Shown here: in pieces, positions 43,400 through 53,117 of the stretch
Position numbering within the stretch: the stretch's first letter is position 1
How the letters are laid out: each line of letters starts with the position of its first letter
Origin: JAEYZM01 sp943372195
GTDB taxonomy: Bacteria > Bacteroidota > Bacteroidia > Sphingobacteriales > Sphingobacteriaceae
Reading direction: 5' to 3'
Assembly: GCA_943372195.1 (NCBI GenBank)
Contig: CALRXS010000007.1
Span: 1-64,000 of the forward strand
DNA: 64,000 nt
The notes under the pieces: model-generated
Seen by the model: only the letters and a program-made list of their open reading frames with translations
What the model was told of the DNA's origin: nothing
The model's database searches: none
Position numbers and translations under genes: made by a program

Positions 43400-46300
43400 T
43401 TATTTAAGAACGCTAATCTTTTTAGTGATTTGTGTATTTACACCTTCCACTTTTAATGTATAAACACCAGCTGCTAATTCGCTTAAGTCGATGCTTAAGT
43501 TTTCAGCAGAAGTATTACCGATGTTGTTGCTATAAACTGTTTGTCCGTTTAGGTTAACAATTTTCACAGTAACATTATCACGTAAATCTAACTGGAAGTC
43601 AACATTGAATTTACCGTTGTTAGGGTTCGGATAAACCATTACGTTTTTAGCGTTAACAGTATTGTTGATACCAACAGCTGTAACAGTAACAGTTGTCTTC
43701 ATTGAATCACTACCACATGAATTTACAGCAATTAATGATACAGTATAAGTACCAGCTGCTGCATAAGTATGAGTAGGATTTTTATCAGCTGAAGTAAATC
43801 CGTCGCCGAAGTTCCAAGCATAAGTTGTTGCTGCTAAGCCTTCGTCAGTAACGTTATTTAGAATTAGGTCACCACCAATTACTTCTGATATAAATAAAGC
43901 ATCAGCAGGTGATTGATTAAACACTGCAACTTTAAATGTGTCATTGCTAGTGTTGAAATCATTTGGTAACGAAGCCCATCCAGTAACATTATACGCACCA
44001 TCCGCAGATAAATCAGCAGTTGTTGTAAATGTATAGATTGTAAGTCCGCCTGCACCAATCGTTGGTATAATTTCGTTCACAATCGTACCACCATTTATTT
44101 GATATGAAACTGGTACGTCAGTTAATGCAATACCTCTGTTATTTCTAACACGAATTCTTACTTGTGAAGTTGCAGTTAAATTACAACCACTTACTGGAGC
44201 TGTGATACCAGTAACGTTTGCATCCAAAGTTGTAACAGTAACTCCTTTAATAATAGTATCGCTACCACAAGTGTTGCTTGTAATTAAGGTAACATTAAAA
44301 CTTCCATCAGCACTATATGTATTTGTTGGGTTTGGTGATGTAGAAGTATTACCGTCACCGAAGTTCCAAGCATATGTTAATGCATTCGTAGAAGTACTTG
44401 TGAAATTCACAGTACGGTTCGTATTTGCATTGCTAAAGTTTGAATTTGGTAAAGGATTTACTTTAGTAATATATGCATTCGACATCGCTGGTCCGCCTGA
44501 TTGGCAAATCTCGCTCGAAGTCAACTCACAAGTAATTGTATCATTATTTTCAACTAATGAAGTTGCTAATGTTGCACTTGTTTGGCCAGATAATAATACA
44601 CCGTTTCTGTACCATTTGTAAGCCGGACTTCCACCACCATTTGTAGGAGTAGCTGTAAATGTAATTGTTTGTCCGCCGCAGATAGAATCTTTATCAGCAA
44701 CAACACTCACACTTACTGGTAAGTTTGGAGAAATAGTAACACCGTATTTAAACATAGCAGTGTTGCTACCTAAAATACATAATGAGTTAGAAAGTAATTC
44801 AACTTTCACAGTATCATTATTACTTAAGTTAGCAGCAGTAAAGTTTGCTGTAGAGTCATTTGCTGATAATACATTGTTTACATACCACTTGTATTTAGGA
44901 GCAGCACCACCATTACTTGGTGTAGCTGTAAATGATAACGCTGAACCAGCACAATATGGTGCAGTAGTCGTAGGAGCTGCTGTTACTGATACAGCTGCAG
45001 CACCTGCAGATACTTGCATTGTGATGGTGTTAGAAGTATCCGGACTTCCTGTCTTACATAATAAGCTAGAAGTCATGATAGCTGAAATAACATCATTATT
45101 TGCTAATGATGAAGAAGTATAAGTTGCACCTGTTTCACCAGCTACTACTGTACCGTTTTTCACCCATACATATGTAGGTGTAGTACCACCATTTGTTGGA
45201 GTAGCAGTGAATGTTACTGGTAAGCCAGCACAAACAATACCTGATGGAGATTGAGAAATATCTACACTAGCAGCTACGAATTGATTTACTGCAACATTTA
45301 CAGTATCTCTTGTAGGGTTACCTTGTGCGTTACGAACAGTAACTGAATAAGCACCTGCAGTTTTTGCAACAACCGTTTGAGTAGTAGCACCAGTACTCCA
45401 TAAATAGGTCATACCTGGGTTACCAGCATCTAATGTTACTGAGTCACCTGCGCAAATAGTTCTGTCAGCACCCAAGCTTACAGTTGGAGCTGGTCCGGCT
45501 GCACTAACATATGCATCGATAGGGAATCTGCCAAATGTACTTGCTTCTGCGATACCTGCACCAGATGATGCTGCAGTATAATATGCACCTGGTCTGCCAG
45601 GTGATTCTGTTTGAGTTCCTAATGGGAAATATCCAGCTGCATTTGCAACTTGAGATAAACCTACATAGAAGTCTTCGTTTGAAACAGTTCTAGGAGCTGT
45701 AATTGCGAATGTTTTGAAAGTATTTAAATCACCTACTGCTAAGGTAACAGTATCTGATTTTGCAATAATTGTACCTTCAGAATTCAATACAACTGCAAAT
45801 ACTTTTTTAGTAGCTGTCGCTGGGTTGTTAGCAATCGATATACGAACACTATCTACTAACCATGCACCTACTGCTTTGTATTTTGTTAATAATAATCCAC
45901 CACCTGTATTATATCCTAATTGTCCGGTCGATGCAGTATTCGTTGCATAACTGAATCTACTAGCTGTAACATTTTGTGAAGCTTGAATAGAGTCATTAGA
46001 TGAATTACCATCAGCACCTACTTTTACTTTTACAGTATTTACACCGTTAGTAGAATTACTATATGCATCAAATGTCACTGTTGCCGACTCGCCAAATAAT
46101 AAATTTACTTGTTTAGTATTTGAATAAGTATTTGCGCCAGCTACAGTTAAGTTAACATTGTAACTAGTTAATGGATTGAAACCATTATTTTTTACAATCG
46201 CTCTTACCTGATGTTGGTTGGCTGCTGGGTTAGCCATCTCAGTATATGTGAATAATGAAGTAACAGCTGCATCATTTGCAATTGCTGTCGAACCAAATTT

Positions 46301-47920
46301 CACAGAAGGTCTAAATCCAGATGTTCCTAATGTTGAAGAAGGTGCAGCACTCGAAGAAGTACTTGATCTATTTCCACTTGCACCACCAACTGTAGCATTA
46401 TTACAGAAATATGTAGCACCAGTACTTACAGCACTTGTGATTTCCCAATCATAAGCAAAATAAATATTTCCTCCTGTGTATAGTAGTGTTGAATCTAATC
46501 GAACATCTAATGAACCTGTCTCTGGGTTAATAGTTACAGGGCCATCGTATACTTTTTTCATACCTACAATCGCTGTTGTAAATACAGCAGATTTTAAGTA
46601 AGAAGCGTCAGTAGTATTTACCATGTAAATTTTCATTGTTCCAGTTACAGCAGCTTGATTTGCACCTAATGATGCAATCTCGAATCCTGCTGTTGTAATC
46701 TCAGTTCCTGCTTTTAAATCTGGGTATTCAGCAGCAGGGTATATACTAATCGATCTATTGAATTTTACACTCGTAGATGGTGCTCTACCACTTGCAGAAG
46801 TTGCAATACCTGAATTTTTATAAAATGTTGTTGCGGGTCTGATAATTCTTCTACCTGCAGGGTTACCCACTGATGGCACATAATTCGTAGTACCAATTTT
46901 AATTGAGTCAAGTGTAGCATCTGCTGAATCATTAGCTGTTGCAGATGTAGCAACATCATATGATAAAAAGAAAAAATTCTGCCCTTCAGCTAATTGCTGA
47001 GTAACACCTGTTATTGTAAAACTACCACTAGGTGAAGCAACAACGTTACCTACTGGTGTAGCTGTTTTAAAATTGAATGTATTTAATGAACCTGTGTACC
47101 ATAATTTTGCATTCGAAATGTTTGCAAGATTATTAGTTCCACTTGTGCTTAAATGAAAAGTATTAGCAACTACCGGACTTAAAGTACCAGTAGTATTAAT
47201 TTGCATACGAATAATTTCTTGATTCGGTAGAGGTCTAAATATTTCTCTATCGTTCAATTTTTGAGTAGTAGTAGATGAAACATAAGACATAGGTGAAGGC
47301 GGATTGATAGAGATATCATCTAAACCAATATTCGTTGCACCATAGTCAGATGTTGCTTCAAATCTAATATCAACTGCTGTGTTTGAACCACCAGTAAATG
47401 CTTGTAATCCGATGCTCACTTCTGTGAAAGCAGCGAATACACCATATGAAGCAGCACCTACTTGTACCCAAGGGTCAGTACCGTTTCTAGCAAATACTTT
47501 GATCACGTCAGTACCACTCGTGTTTATAACCCAGAATTTCAACACCGCAGATGGTGCATAACCTGTAGATAAATTTACATCGTTGATAATTAAATCAGCT
47601 TTACCTCCACTTAAAATGTCGTAAGAGTTAAAACTTGCTGCAAAACCAGTACCACCTCGACCAGGGTTAATACCAGCATTACCGAAGTCAGTTACTACTA
47701 CGGTATCACCTCTGTACCATTTCACTAAGCCTGGCGCATCTGATGAGCCTGTACCAATAGGGTTACTGACTACCGGTGGACCTGGAGGCGGAAATGCTCC
47801 ATTGAAATCAACCACAATTTGTGCATTTGTTTGTGTTGCATTCATTGTGATGATAATCACACCGAATAAAAACAGTAGCATCCGCCCTGTTTTACTCTTT
47901 TGTAAAAGTTGTTTCATCAT
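43400..47920 (-). CDS. Large T9SS type A sorting-domain protein with Ig-like and PKD domains
   Basis: A 1506-aa secreted surface protein. A signal peptide ends near residue 33 ('NATQTNA'). Residues 35-210 look like a jelly-roll 'choice-of-anchor' domain ('LDDISINPP' at its end). Two repeated beta regions (about 215-550) follow, then a CARDB-like part ('IVKNNGFNPLTSYNVNLTV'), Ig-like/adhesion domains in series (for example 'VSLGADRTICAGDSVTLDAG', 'PTNGGTTPTYVWVKNG' with two related units), and two PKD domains with 'YAWNFGDGNTSTSPNPTNTY' and 'YAWNFGDGFTSADKNPTHTY'. The C-terminus 'VMVYPNPNNGKFNVDF ... LAAGVYTLKVEG' is a type A sorting domain. Probably an adhesin or matrix protein. It is monocistronic with its own terminator. 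Confidence 0.92.
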   Translation of the reverse strand: MMKQLLQKSKTGRMLLFLFGVIIITMNATQTNAQIVVDFNGAFPPPGPPVVSNPIGTGSSDAPGLVKWYRGDTVVVTDFGNAGINPGRGGTGFAASFNSYDILSGGKADLIINDVNLSTGYAPSAVLKFWVINTSGTDVIKVFARNGTDPWVQVGAASYGVFAAFTEVSIGLQAFTGGSNTAVDIRFEATSDYGATNIGLDDISINPPSPMSYVSSTTTQKLNDREIFRPLPNQEIIRMQINTTGTLSPVVANTFHLSTSGTNNLANISNAKLWYTGSLNTFNFKTATPVGNVVASPSGSFTITGVTQQLAEGQNFFFLSYDVATSATANDSADATLDSIKIGTTNYVPSVGNPAGRRIIRPATTFYKNSGIATSASGRAPSTSVKFNRSISIYPAAEYPDLKAGTEITTAGFEIASLGANQAAVTGTMKIYMVNTTDASYLKSAVFTTAIVGMKKVYDGPVTINPETGSLDVRLDSTLLYTGGNIYFAYDWEITSAVSTGATYFCNNATVGGASGNRSSTSSSAAPSSTLGTSGFRPSVKFGSTAIANDAAVTSLFTYTEMANPAANQHQVRAIVKNNGFNPLTSYNVNLTVAGANTYSNTKQVNLLFGESATVTFDAYSNSTNGVNTVKVKVGADGNSSNDSIQASQNVTASRFSYATNTASTGQLGYNTGGGLLLTKYKAVGAWLVDSVRISIANNPATATKKVFAVVLNSEGTIIAKSDTVTLAVGDLNTFKTFAITAPRTVSNEDFYVGLSQVANAAGYFPLGTQTESPGRPGAYYTAASSGAGIAEASTFGRFPIDAYVSAAGPAPTVSLGADRTICAGDSVTLDAGNPGMTYLWSTGATTQTVVAKTAGAYSVTVRNAQGNPTRDTVNVAVNQFVAASVDISQSPSGIVCAGLPVTFTATPTNGGTTPTYVWVKNGTVVAGETGATYTSSSLANNDVISAIMTSSLLCKTGSPDTSNTITMQVSAGAAAVSVTAAPTTTAPYCAGSALSFTATPSNGGAAPKYKWYVNNVLSANDSTANFTAANLSNNDTVKVELLSNSLCILGSNTAMFKYGVTISPNLPVSVSVVADKDSICGGQTITFTATPTNGGGSPAYKWYRNGVLLSGQTSATLATSLVENNDTITCELTSSEICQSGGPAMSNAYITKVNPLPNSNFSNANTNRTVNFTSTSTNALTYAWNFGDGNTSTSPNPTNTYSADGSFNVTLITSNTCGSDTIIKGVTVTTLDANVTGITAPVSGCNLTATSQVRIRVRNNRGIALTDVPVSYQINGGTIVNEIIPTIGAGGLTIYTFTTTADLSADGAYNVTGWASLPNDFNTSNDTFKVAVFNQSPADALFISEVIGGDLILNNVTDEGLAATTYAWNFGDGFTSADKNPTHTYAAAGTYTVSLIAVNSCGSDSMKTTVTVTAVGINNTVNAKNVMVYPNPNNGKFNVDFQLDLRDNVTVKIVNLNGQTVYSNNIGNTSAENLSIDLSELAAGVYTLKVEGVNTQITKKISVLK

Positions 47921-48192
47921 AATTTGATTTTAAGTTTTTATTGCTTGAACCATGAATATACTGAGAAAAAAAATAACTTATGACTACAATTGCTTAATTA
48001 TTTCTTTGATAATCAGTAACAAATCTGTTTTTATTGGTTTTTTTAGTGTTAATTTTATGTAAAAATATAATACACAAAAATTACATGTAGTTATTTTATA
48101 TAAAGCAGAATAAAAAACTTTGAAAATATTTTTTAAATAAGTACCTTATTATAGTATTTGTTTTGTCCTAAAATAGCATTAATTCTAATTTG

Positions 48193-48200
48193 TATCTTTA
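48193..48200 (+). promoter_or_regulatory. Bacteroidota -7 promoter box (TATCTTTA)
   Basis: Seven of eight positions fit TAnnTTTG; it ends six bases before ATG 48207. It is the only promoter-like site I found for the whole plus-strand cluster 48207-55135. Confidence 0.55.
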
Positions 48201-48206
48201 CCAAGC

Positions 48207-49601
48207 ATGACTTACCGTTTTCTTATTTTAATTTTTGTCGCTTCTATCGTATTTGGTTCTTGTAGAAAAGAACTTCAAATTACAGACGACCCTTCTGCAA
48301 ATCTTCAGTTCTCTACTGATACGGTTTTTTTTGATACAGTTTTTACAACAATTGGTACTACTACTAAGCGTATTAAAATTTATAATCGTGCAAACAATGC
48401 AGTCAATATTTCAAAAATTGATTTAGTTGAACAAACTGCTTTCGCAAATTATCGATTGAATGTGGATGGTATTGCTAGCAATCATATTCGTGATATTGAA
48501 ATACCTGCAAATGATTCAATCTTCGCATTTATTGAAGTAACAATAAATCCCTCTGCTGCCAACTTACCTTTCCTGATTTCTGATTCAATAATGTTTGAAA
48601 CCAATGGTAACAGACAGAAAGTAGATGTCGTAGCTTATGGGCAGAATGCTAACTTCTACAGAGACTCTGTTTTAACAGGTAACATCCGTTTTACGAATGA
48701 TAAACCTTATGTAATTTTTGGTGGAATCTTAATCGATACATTAAGTAAATTAACAATAGACCCAGGATGTAAAATATATTTACATAAAGATGCAATCATT
48801 TTAGCGAAAGGTACTCTAGAAGTTAATGGTACCAAAAATGATTCAGTAACCTTTCAAGGTGATAGAAGAGAAATACAATATTACAATGAGCCTGGGCAAT
48901 GGAGTGGTATTCAATTTTTACCAGGGAGTGTAAATAATTTAATTAATTATGCTTGTATTAAAGGTTCTGTTTTCGGTGTTATTATAGGCACACTTCCCTT
49001 ATATGGTATTACTCCTGAACTTAAAATCACGAACTCTATAATTAAGTATTCACAAGTGACCGGCATCTTTGGCATAGCTGGTAGTTTGAGAGCATATAAT
49101 AATTTAATTTTTGCTTGTGGTCAATATGGTGTACTAACTCAATTTGGTGGTCAATATGAATTTATTCATAACACTATTGCTCTAACAAATTTTGATATGA
49201 ATAGAGAAAGTCCGGCTGTCGCATTCACAGATTATGTAAAAGTAAATAACATACCTGTCGGTAATAATCTAATAGTGAATTTTAAAAATAACATAGTAAC
49301 AGGTACAGGTGATGAAGAATATTTTATAGACTCGAAACACACTACACCCGCTGTAGTAATTACTGAATACAATATGTTAAAAACTAAACAAAATTGGTCT
49401 AGTACGAATCTAAAAAATTTGAATCCCCAATTCTCAGATCCGAGTTTAAGTTTGAGTAATAATTTTACAGAAAACTACAGATTGAAATCTAATTCACCTT
49501 TGAAAATGACTGTACCAAAATTAAATATACCTGCAGAAGTAGCGATTGATGCTGATGGTATTATACGAGCTGACTTAACTAGCATGGGTTGTTATGAGTA
49601 A
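48207..49601 (+). CDS. Lipoprotein with right-handed beta-helix-like repeats
   Basis: A 464-aa exported protein. 'TYRFLILIFVASIVFGSCRKE' is a lipoprotein signal with the acylated Cys at residue 19. Residues 30-130 resemble an immunoglobulin-like unit ('FDTVFTTIGTTTKRIKIYNRANNAVNISKI'). From about residue 180 on, short strands with regularly placed Asn and Gly ('LYGITPELKITNSIIKYSQVTGIFGIAGSLRAYNNLIFACGQYGV') suggest a parallel beta-helix, a fold common in polysaccharide-active or -binding proteins. It stands 30 bp before the Hpt gene and could be the surface component of that cluster, but conserved catalytic residues cannot be named. Confidence 0.78.
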   Translation: MTYRFLILIFVASIVFGSCRKELQITDDPSANLQFSTDTVFFDTVFTTIGTTTKRIKIYNRANNAVNISKIDLVEQTAFANYRLNVDGIASNHIRDIEIPANDSIFAFIEVTINPSAANLPFLISDSIMFETNGNRQKVDVVAYGQNANFYRDSVLTGNIRFTNDKPYVIFGGILIDTLSKLTIDPGCKIYLHKDAIILAKGTLEVNGTKNDSVTFQGDRREIQYYNEPGQWSGIQFLPGSVNNLINYACIKGSVFGVIIGTLPLYGITPELKITNSIIKYSQVTGIFGIAGSLRAYNNLIFACGQYGVLTQFGGQYEFIHNTIALTNFDMNRESPAVAFTDYVKVNNIPVGNNLIVNFKNNIVTGTGDEEYFIDSKHTTPAVVITEYNMLKTKQNWSSTNLKNLNPQFSDPSLSLSNNFTENYRLKSNSPLKMTVPKLNIPAEVAIDADGIIRADLTSMGCYE

Positions 49602-49631
49602 TTTTTTATCTTTAAGTATTAATTTAATCAA

Positions 49632-49991
49632 ATGAGAAATCAATACAAATATATCAACTTAGACTACCTCAAAGAATTATCAGATGGAGATGATGAATTT
49701 ATTAAGGAAATGATTCATACATTTTTAATAAATGTACCTAATTACATACATGATTTTAGAAAATTGAAATTAAATAAAGATTTTGAAGGCATGCAATCTT
49801 TTGCACATAAATCAAAAGCAACATTTCTGTTCATGGGTCTAGAGACTCTCTCTAACGATGCGGCTTTGATTGAAAAAAAATGTAAACAAGGAAATATTGA
49901 TTCAGAAGTTGAAATATTACTTAACAAAATGGAACCTGCATTTATTACTGTGGTGAGAGAATTACAACATGCATTGAAAAATATCGCTTAA
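49632..49991 (+). CDS. Hpt-domain phosphotransfer protein
   Basis: A 119-aa four-helix-bundle protein with an Hpt motif 'FAHKSKATFLFMG' in which His59 is the phospho-accepting residue (usual form H-x-L-K-G; here H-K-S-K-A). The N-terminal 'YLKELSDGDDEFIKEMIHTFL' is a typical Hpt helix A/B. No histidine kinase is found in the window, so its donor is encoded elsewhere. The response-regulator gene follows after 44 bp, making a phosphorelay pair. Confidence 0.87.
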   Translation: MRNQYKYINLDYLKELSDGDDEFIKEMIHTFLINVPNYIHDFRKLKLNKDFEGMQSFAHKSKATFLFMGLETLSNDAALIEKKCKQGNIDSEVEILLNKMEPAFITVVRELQHALKNIA

Positions 49992-50035
49992 ATATTCAAA
50001 CATACAACATCAATTAAGCTTAGACGCCAACACGA

Positions 50036-50395
50036 ATGAAAGTACTAGTTATAGAAGATGAACCATTAATGTTAAAAGCACTAAAGTTTAGGCTTAACAA
50101 AGATGGTTATGATGTTACGGTTGCAGAGGATGGTAGAAAAGCATTAGATCTTTTACACGAAAATCGATTTGATTTAATAATAACTGATGTGATGTTGCCT
50201 TTTAACAATGGATTAGAAATTGTTGATTTTGTAAAGAATAAAAATAAATGGACTACCCCAATAATAATTTTATCAGCTGTAGGTGCTGAAAATGCAGTGC
50301 TTGATGGTTTTGCTATAGGTGCCGATGATTATATTACCAAACCATTTAGTCCGACAGAATTATCAGTTCGAGTTAAACGCTTACTCAAAGCATGA
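50036..50395 (+). CDS. Stand-alone response regulator (receiver domain only)
   Basis: A 119-aa CheY-like receiver: acidic pocket 'LVIEDEPL' (residues 5-12), phospho-acceptor Asp51 in 'LIITDVML', Ser/Thr switch in 'IIILSAVG', and the conserved Lys in 'DDYITKPFSP'. There is no output domain, so it should act by protein contact. Its partner may be the HEAT-repeat protein encoded next, with which the gene overlaps by 4 bp, or the glycan synthase. Confidence 0.92.
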   Translation: MKVLVIEDEPLMLKALKFRLNKDGYDVTVAEDGRKALDLLHENRFDLIITDVMLPFNNGLEIVDFVKNKNKWTTPIIILSAVGAENAVLDGFAIGADDYITKPFSPTELSVRVKRLLKA

Positions 50396-51693
50396 TTAAA
50401 ATAATTCGTTCAATATTACTTTTATTGATGGGAGTTTTACTCTGCACTAGAATTAGTATTGCTCAAAATGATACAGTTGATACTGCTGTAATTATTCCTT
50501 CAGAAAGTTTTACTCAAAGTAAAAATAAGCCACAACTAAATGAGAGTACAACAGAAGTTAATTCTATTTCAAGCTATATAAAATCTGGGTTTAATAATAA
50601 TGATGTTATCATTAGGTTTTGCTATTGGTTTGTACTTGTTTGTTTAATGTTTTTTGTAGGTATTTCGATATTTATTTTTGGAAATAGAAATGTAGTCGCT
50701 TCTTATAAAAAAAGAAAAGCTATAGTCTATCAAGATTTACAAGAACTATTAACTGAATATATTTATTTGGATGTTAACGATACTGATTCAACATTAAGAA
50801 AAAGTGAGATTCGTACTGAGTTTAAAAAAATAAATTTAACCTCGCCTTTTTACTCGAGATTATTAAGATCAGAAATATTAGAATTACATAAACAATTTAA
50901 AGGTGATGCTTCTAATATATTGAAACAGTTATATATTGATTTGGGATTTGAAAAAAATGCCATAAAAAAATTGAAGTATGATAACTGGACGATCAGATCT
51001 GCCAAGATCAGAGAACTAGCACAGATGGAAATTACTGATGCCGCACCTAGAATAAAGTTATCTTTAAATCATATTAATCCGACACTTAGACTCGAAGCAG
51101 GTATTGCTTTGTTAAAGCTTGATAAAGAAAATCCTTTTGCATTATTAGACATCGATAAAGAACTTACCAGATGGCAAATGATAAATTTATTAGAAGCTAT
51201 CATTACTTCATCAGAATTAGTAATACCAGAATTTAAGATCTGGTTGAAATCTAATCAAGCGAGTATAGTAATCTTTTCATTAATTATGATTGAGTATTAC
51301 CACCAATTAGGTGCTGAAGATGAAATCATGCAGTTACTAGATACTAATCATGAAGATGTATTAAATCAAGCAATAAAAACTCTAGGCACTTTAGAGTCAT
51401 TTAGTGCTGAAGAAAAATTGATAGATATTTTCAACTCTACGAATAGTTATTATACTAAACAAGCGGTTATTGATGCGGTGAGTAAAATAGGATCTGAAGA
51501 ATCAATTGCTTTCTTAATCAATCAGCTTAAAATTGATAATAGAGACATAGCTCTACAATCTGCTTATGCTATAAAGAATATTGGTATAAATGGAGTAGAT
51601 ATATTAAAAGAACGATTAATTCATGCTTCAAATGAAACACTAGAGTATATAGTTATTAAGCATAGTTTAGACGAGCACCTAAGTTTAAGATAA
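50392..51693 (+). CDS. Membrane protein with HEAT-like repeats
   Basis: A 433-aa protein with a hydrophobic N-terminal segment that may be a signal peptide ('SILLLLMGVLLCTRISIAQ'), a membrane helix at about residues 75-98 ('CYWFVLVCLMFFVGISIFIFG') and a long helical C-terminal part. In it, units such as 'NWTIRSAKIRELAQMEITDAAPRI', 'HINPTLRLEAGIALLKLDKEN' and 'DIALQSAYAIKNIGINGVDIL' are HEAT/PBS-lyase-like repeats. The HEAT part should be cytoplasmic, forming a scaffold between the regulator (4-bp overlap upstream) and the synthase (stop and start share one base downstream). Confidence 0.8.
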   Translation: MIKIIRSILLLLMGVLLCTRISIAQNDTVDTAVIIPSESFTQSKNKPQLNESTTEVNSISSYIKSGFNNNDVIIRFCYWFVLVCLMFFVGISIFIFGNRNVVASYKKRKAIVYQDLQELLTEYIYLDVNDTDSTLRKSEIRTEFKKINLTSPFYSRLLRSEILELHKQFKGDASNILKQLYIDLGFEKNAIKKLKYDNWTIRSAKIRELAQMEITDAAPRIKLSLNHINPTLRLEAGIALLKLDKENPFALLDIDKELTRWQMINLLEAIITSSELVIPEFKIWLKSNQASIVIFSLIMIEYYHQLGAEDEIMQLLDTNHEDVLNQAIKTLGTLESFSAEEKLIDIFNSTNSYYTKQAVIDAVSKIGSEESIAFLINQLKIDNRDIALQSAYAIKNIGINGVDILKERLIHASNETLEYIVIKHSLDEHLSLR

Positions 51694-53117
51694 TGGGTTT
51701 ATTTTTAGATTTATTCAGCAATTTTATAAGCACCGCTATATTTTACTATGCAATGGCCGTATGCTTTTCTTATGTATTGCTTGGTATATTATCGGCTTAT
51801 GAAATGATTTACTACAAGAATAAAAATTCTTTTGTTGATTATAATGCTATTTTATCGTCACCTATTGCACCAAGTATTTCAATTATTGCACCCGCTTATA
51901 ACGAAGAAAACACTATAGTAGAAAATATTCGTTCATTACTCTCTTTGTACTATAATAATTTTGAAGTAATTGTAGTGAATGATGGGAGTAAAGATAATTC
52001 ATTGCAAAAAATGATTGCAAATTTCGATTTAGTAAAAGTCGATTTTGCGATAGATTATAAATTAGATTCAAAAGAAATTGTTGCAGTTTATAAATCAAGA
52101 AATAAATCGTTTAATAAATTGACTGTAGTCGATAAATTAAATGGTGGCAAAGCAGATGCATTAAACGCAGGGATAAATATATCTCAAAAAGATATTATTG
52201 CATGCATTGATGTTGATTGTGTCTTACACAGTGAATCACTTTTAAAAATGGTAAAGCCATTCTTAGAAGAGAAAGTACAAGTAATAGCAGCAGGTGGTGT
52301 AATTAGAATTGCTAATTCATGTGAAGTTGAGCACGGAAGAATTATTAAAGTTCATCTACCTAAACAATTCTTACCCAAAGTTCAAGTTCTAGAATATTTT
52401 AGAGCCTTTTTAGTAGGCAGAATGGCATGGAGTAGGTTAAACGGATTATTATTGGTTTCGGGTGCATTAGGTTTATTTGATCGCAAAATCGTAATTTCCT
52501 GTGGTGGTTATAACCATGAAACTGTGGGTGAAGATATGGAGTTGGTAGTGCGAATGAGAAGGTATATGTCTGAACATAATAAACCTTATAAGGTTGTTTA
52601 TGTGCCAGATCCATTATGCTGGACAGAAGCTCCATCGACCACAAAAGTTTTGGGTCGACAAAGAAATCGCTGGATGCGAGGAACTATTGAAACGATGCTT
52701 GCTCATAGAGGTATTTTTATGAATCCGAAATACGGTTTATTAGGAATGCTTAGTTATCCTTATTGGTTATTATTTGAATGGTTCGCACCTCTTATAGAAT
52801 TTACAGGTATATTCTCTGCAGCTCTACTTGCATTCTTAGGATACATAAATCCGAATTATTTTTTCGCACTCCTTGCAGCCGTGTTCGCATTCTCTTATGC
52901 CTTATCAGCTTTTGCTATTTTATACGAAGAGCTTTCTTATCATCAGTATAGAAATAAACGAGATATTCTAAAACTGCTATGGGTTGCAATAATAGAACCA
53001 GTATTTTACCATCCACTAAATTTATGGTGGTCTATAAAAGGCAACTTTGACTTTTTAACTGGTAAAAAATCATGGGGTGATATGACAAGACAAGGTTTTG
53101 CTAAAAAATCGAAATAA
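51693..53117 (+). CDS. Processive GT2 exopolysaccharide synthase, PgaC-like
   Basis: A 474-aa inner-membrane glycosyltransferase. One helix at the N-terminus, a GT-A catalytic domain with 'SIIAPAYNEENTIVENI', 'VVNDGSKDNS', 'NGGKADALNAGI', 'CIDVDCVL' (DxD), 'TVGEDMELVVRM' (ED) and the processive hallmark 'RQRNRWMRG' (QxxRW), then about three helices and the tail 'KKSWGDMTRQGF'. This design is that of PgaC/IcaA/hyaluronan synthases, which polymerise and push the chain through the membrane. The donor is most likely UDP-GlcNAc or a similar sugar. No PilZ or other c-di-GMP element is visible, so control probably comes through the regulator/HEAT proteins. Confidence 0.92.
   Translation: MGLFLDLFSNFISTAIFYYAMAVCFSYVLLGILSAYEMIYYKNKNSFVDYNAILSSPIAPSISIIAPAYNEENTIVENIRSLLSLYYNNFEVIVVNDGSKDNSLQKMIANFDLVKVDFAIDYKLDSKEIVAVYKSRNKSFNKLTVVDKLNGGKADALNAGINISQKDIIACIDVDCVLHSESLLKMVKPFLEEKVQVIAAGGVIRIANSCEVEHGRIIKVHLPKQFLPKVQVLEYFRAFLVGRMAWSRLNGLLLVSGALGLFDRKIVISCGGYNHETVGEDMELVVRMRRYMSEHNKPYKVVYVPDPLCWTEAPSTTKVLGRQRNRWMRGTIETMLAHRGIFMNPKYGLLGMLSYPYWLLFEWFAPLIEFTGIFSAALLAFLGYINPNYFFALLAAVFAFSYALSAFAILYEELSYHQYRNKRDILKLLWVAIIEPVFYHPLNLWWSIKGNFDFLTGKKSWGDMTRQGFAKKSK

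Noticed and set aside
44202..45122. Plus-strand ORFs of 139 and 120 codons inside the long T9SS gene
   Set aside because: They are antisense to a gene with signal peptide, PKD and sorting domains; the translations are Val/Ala/Leu-rich shadows without motifs.
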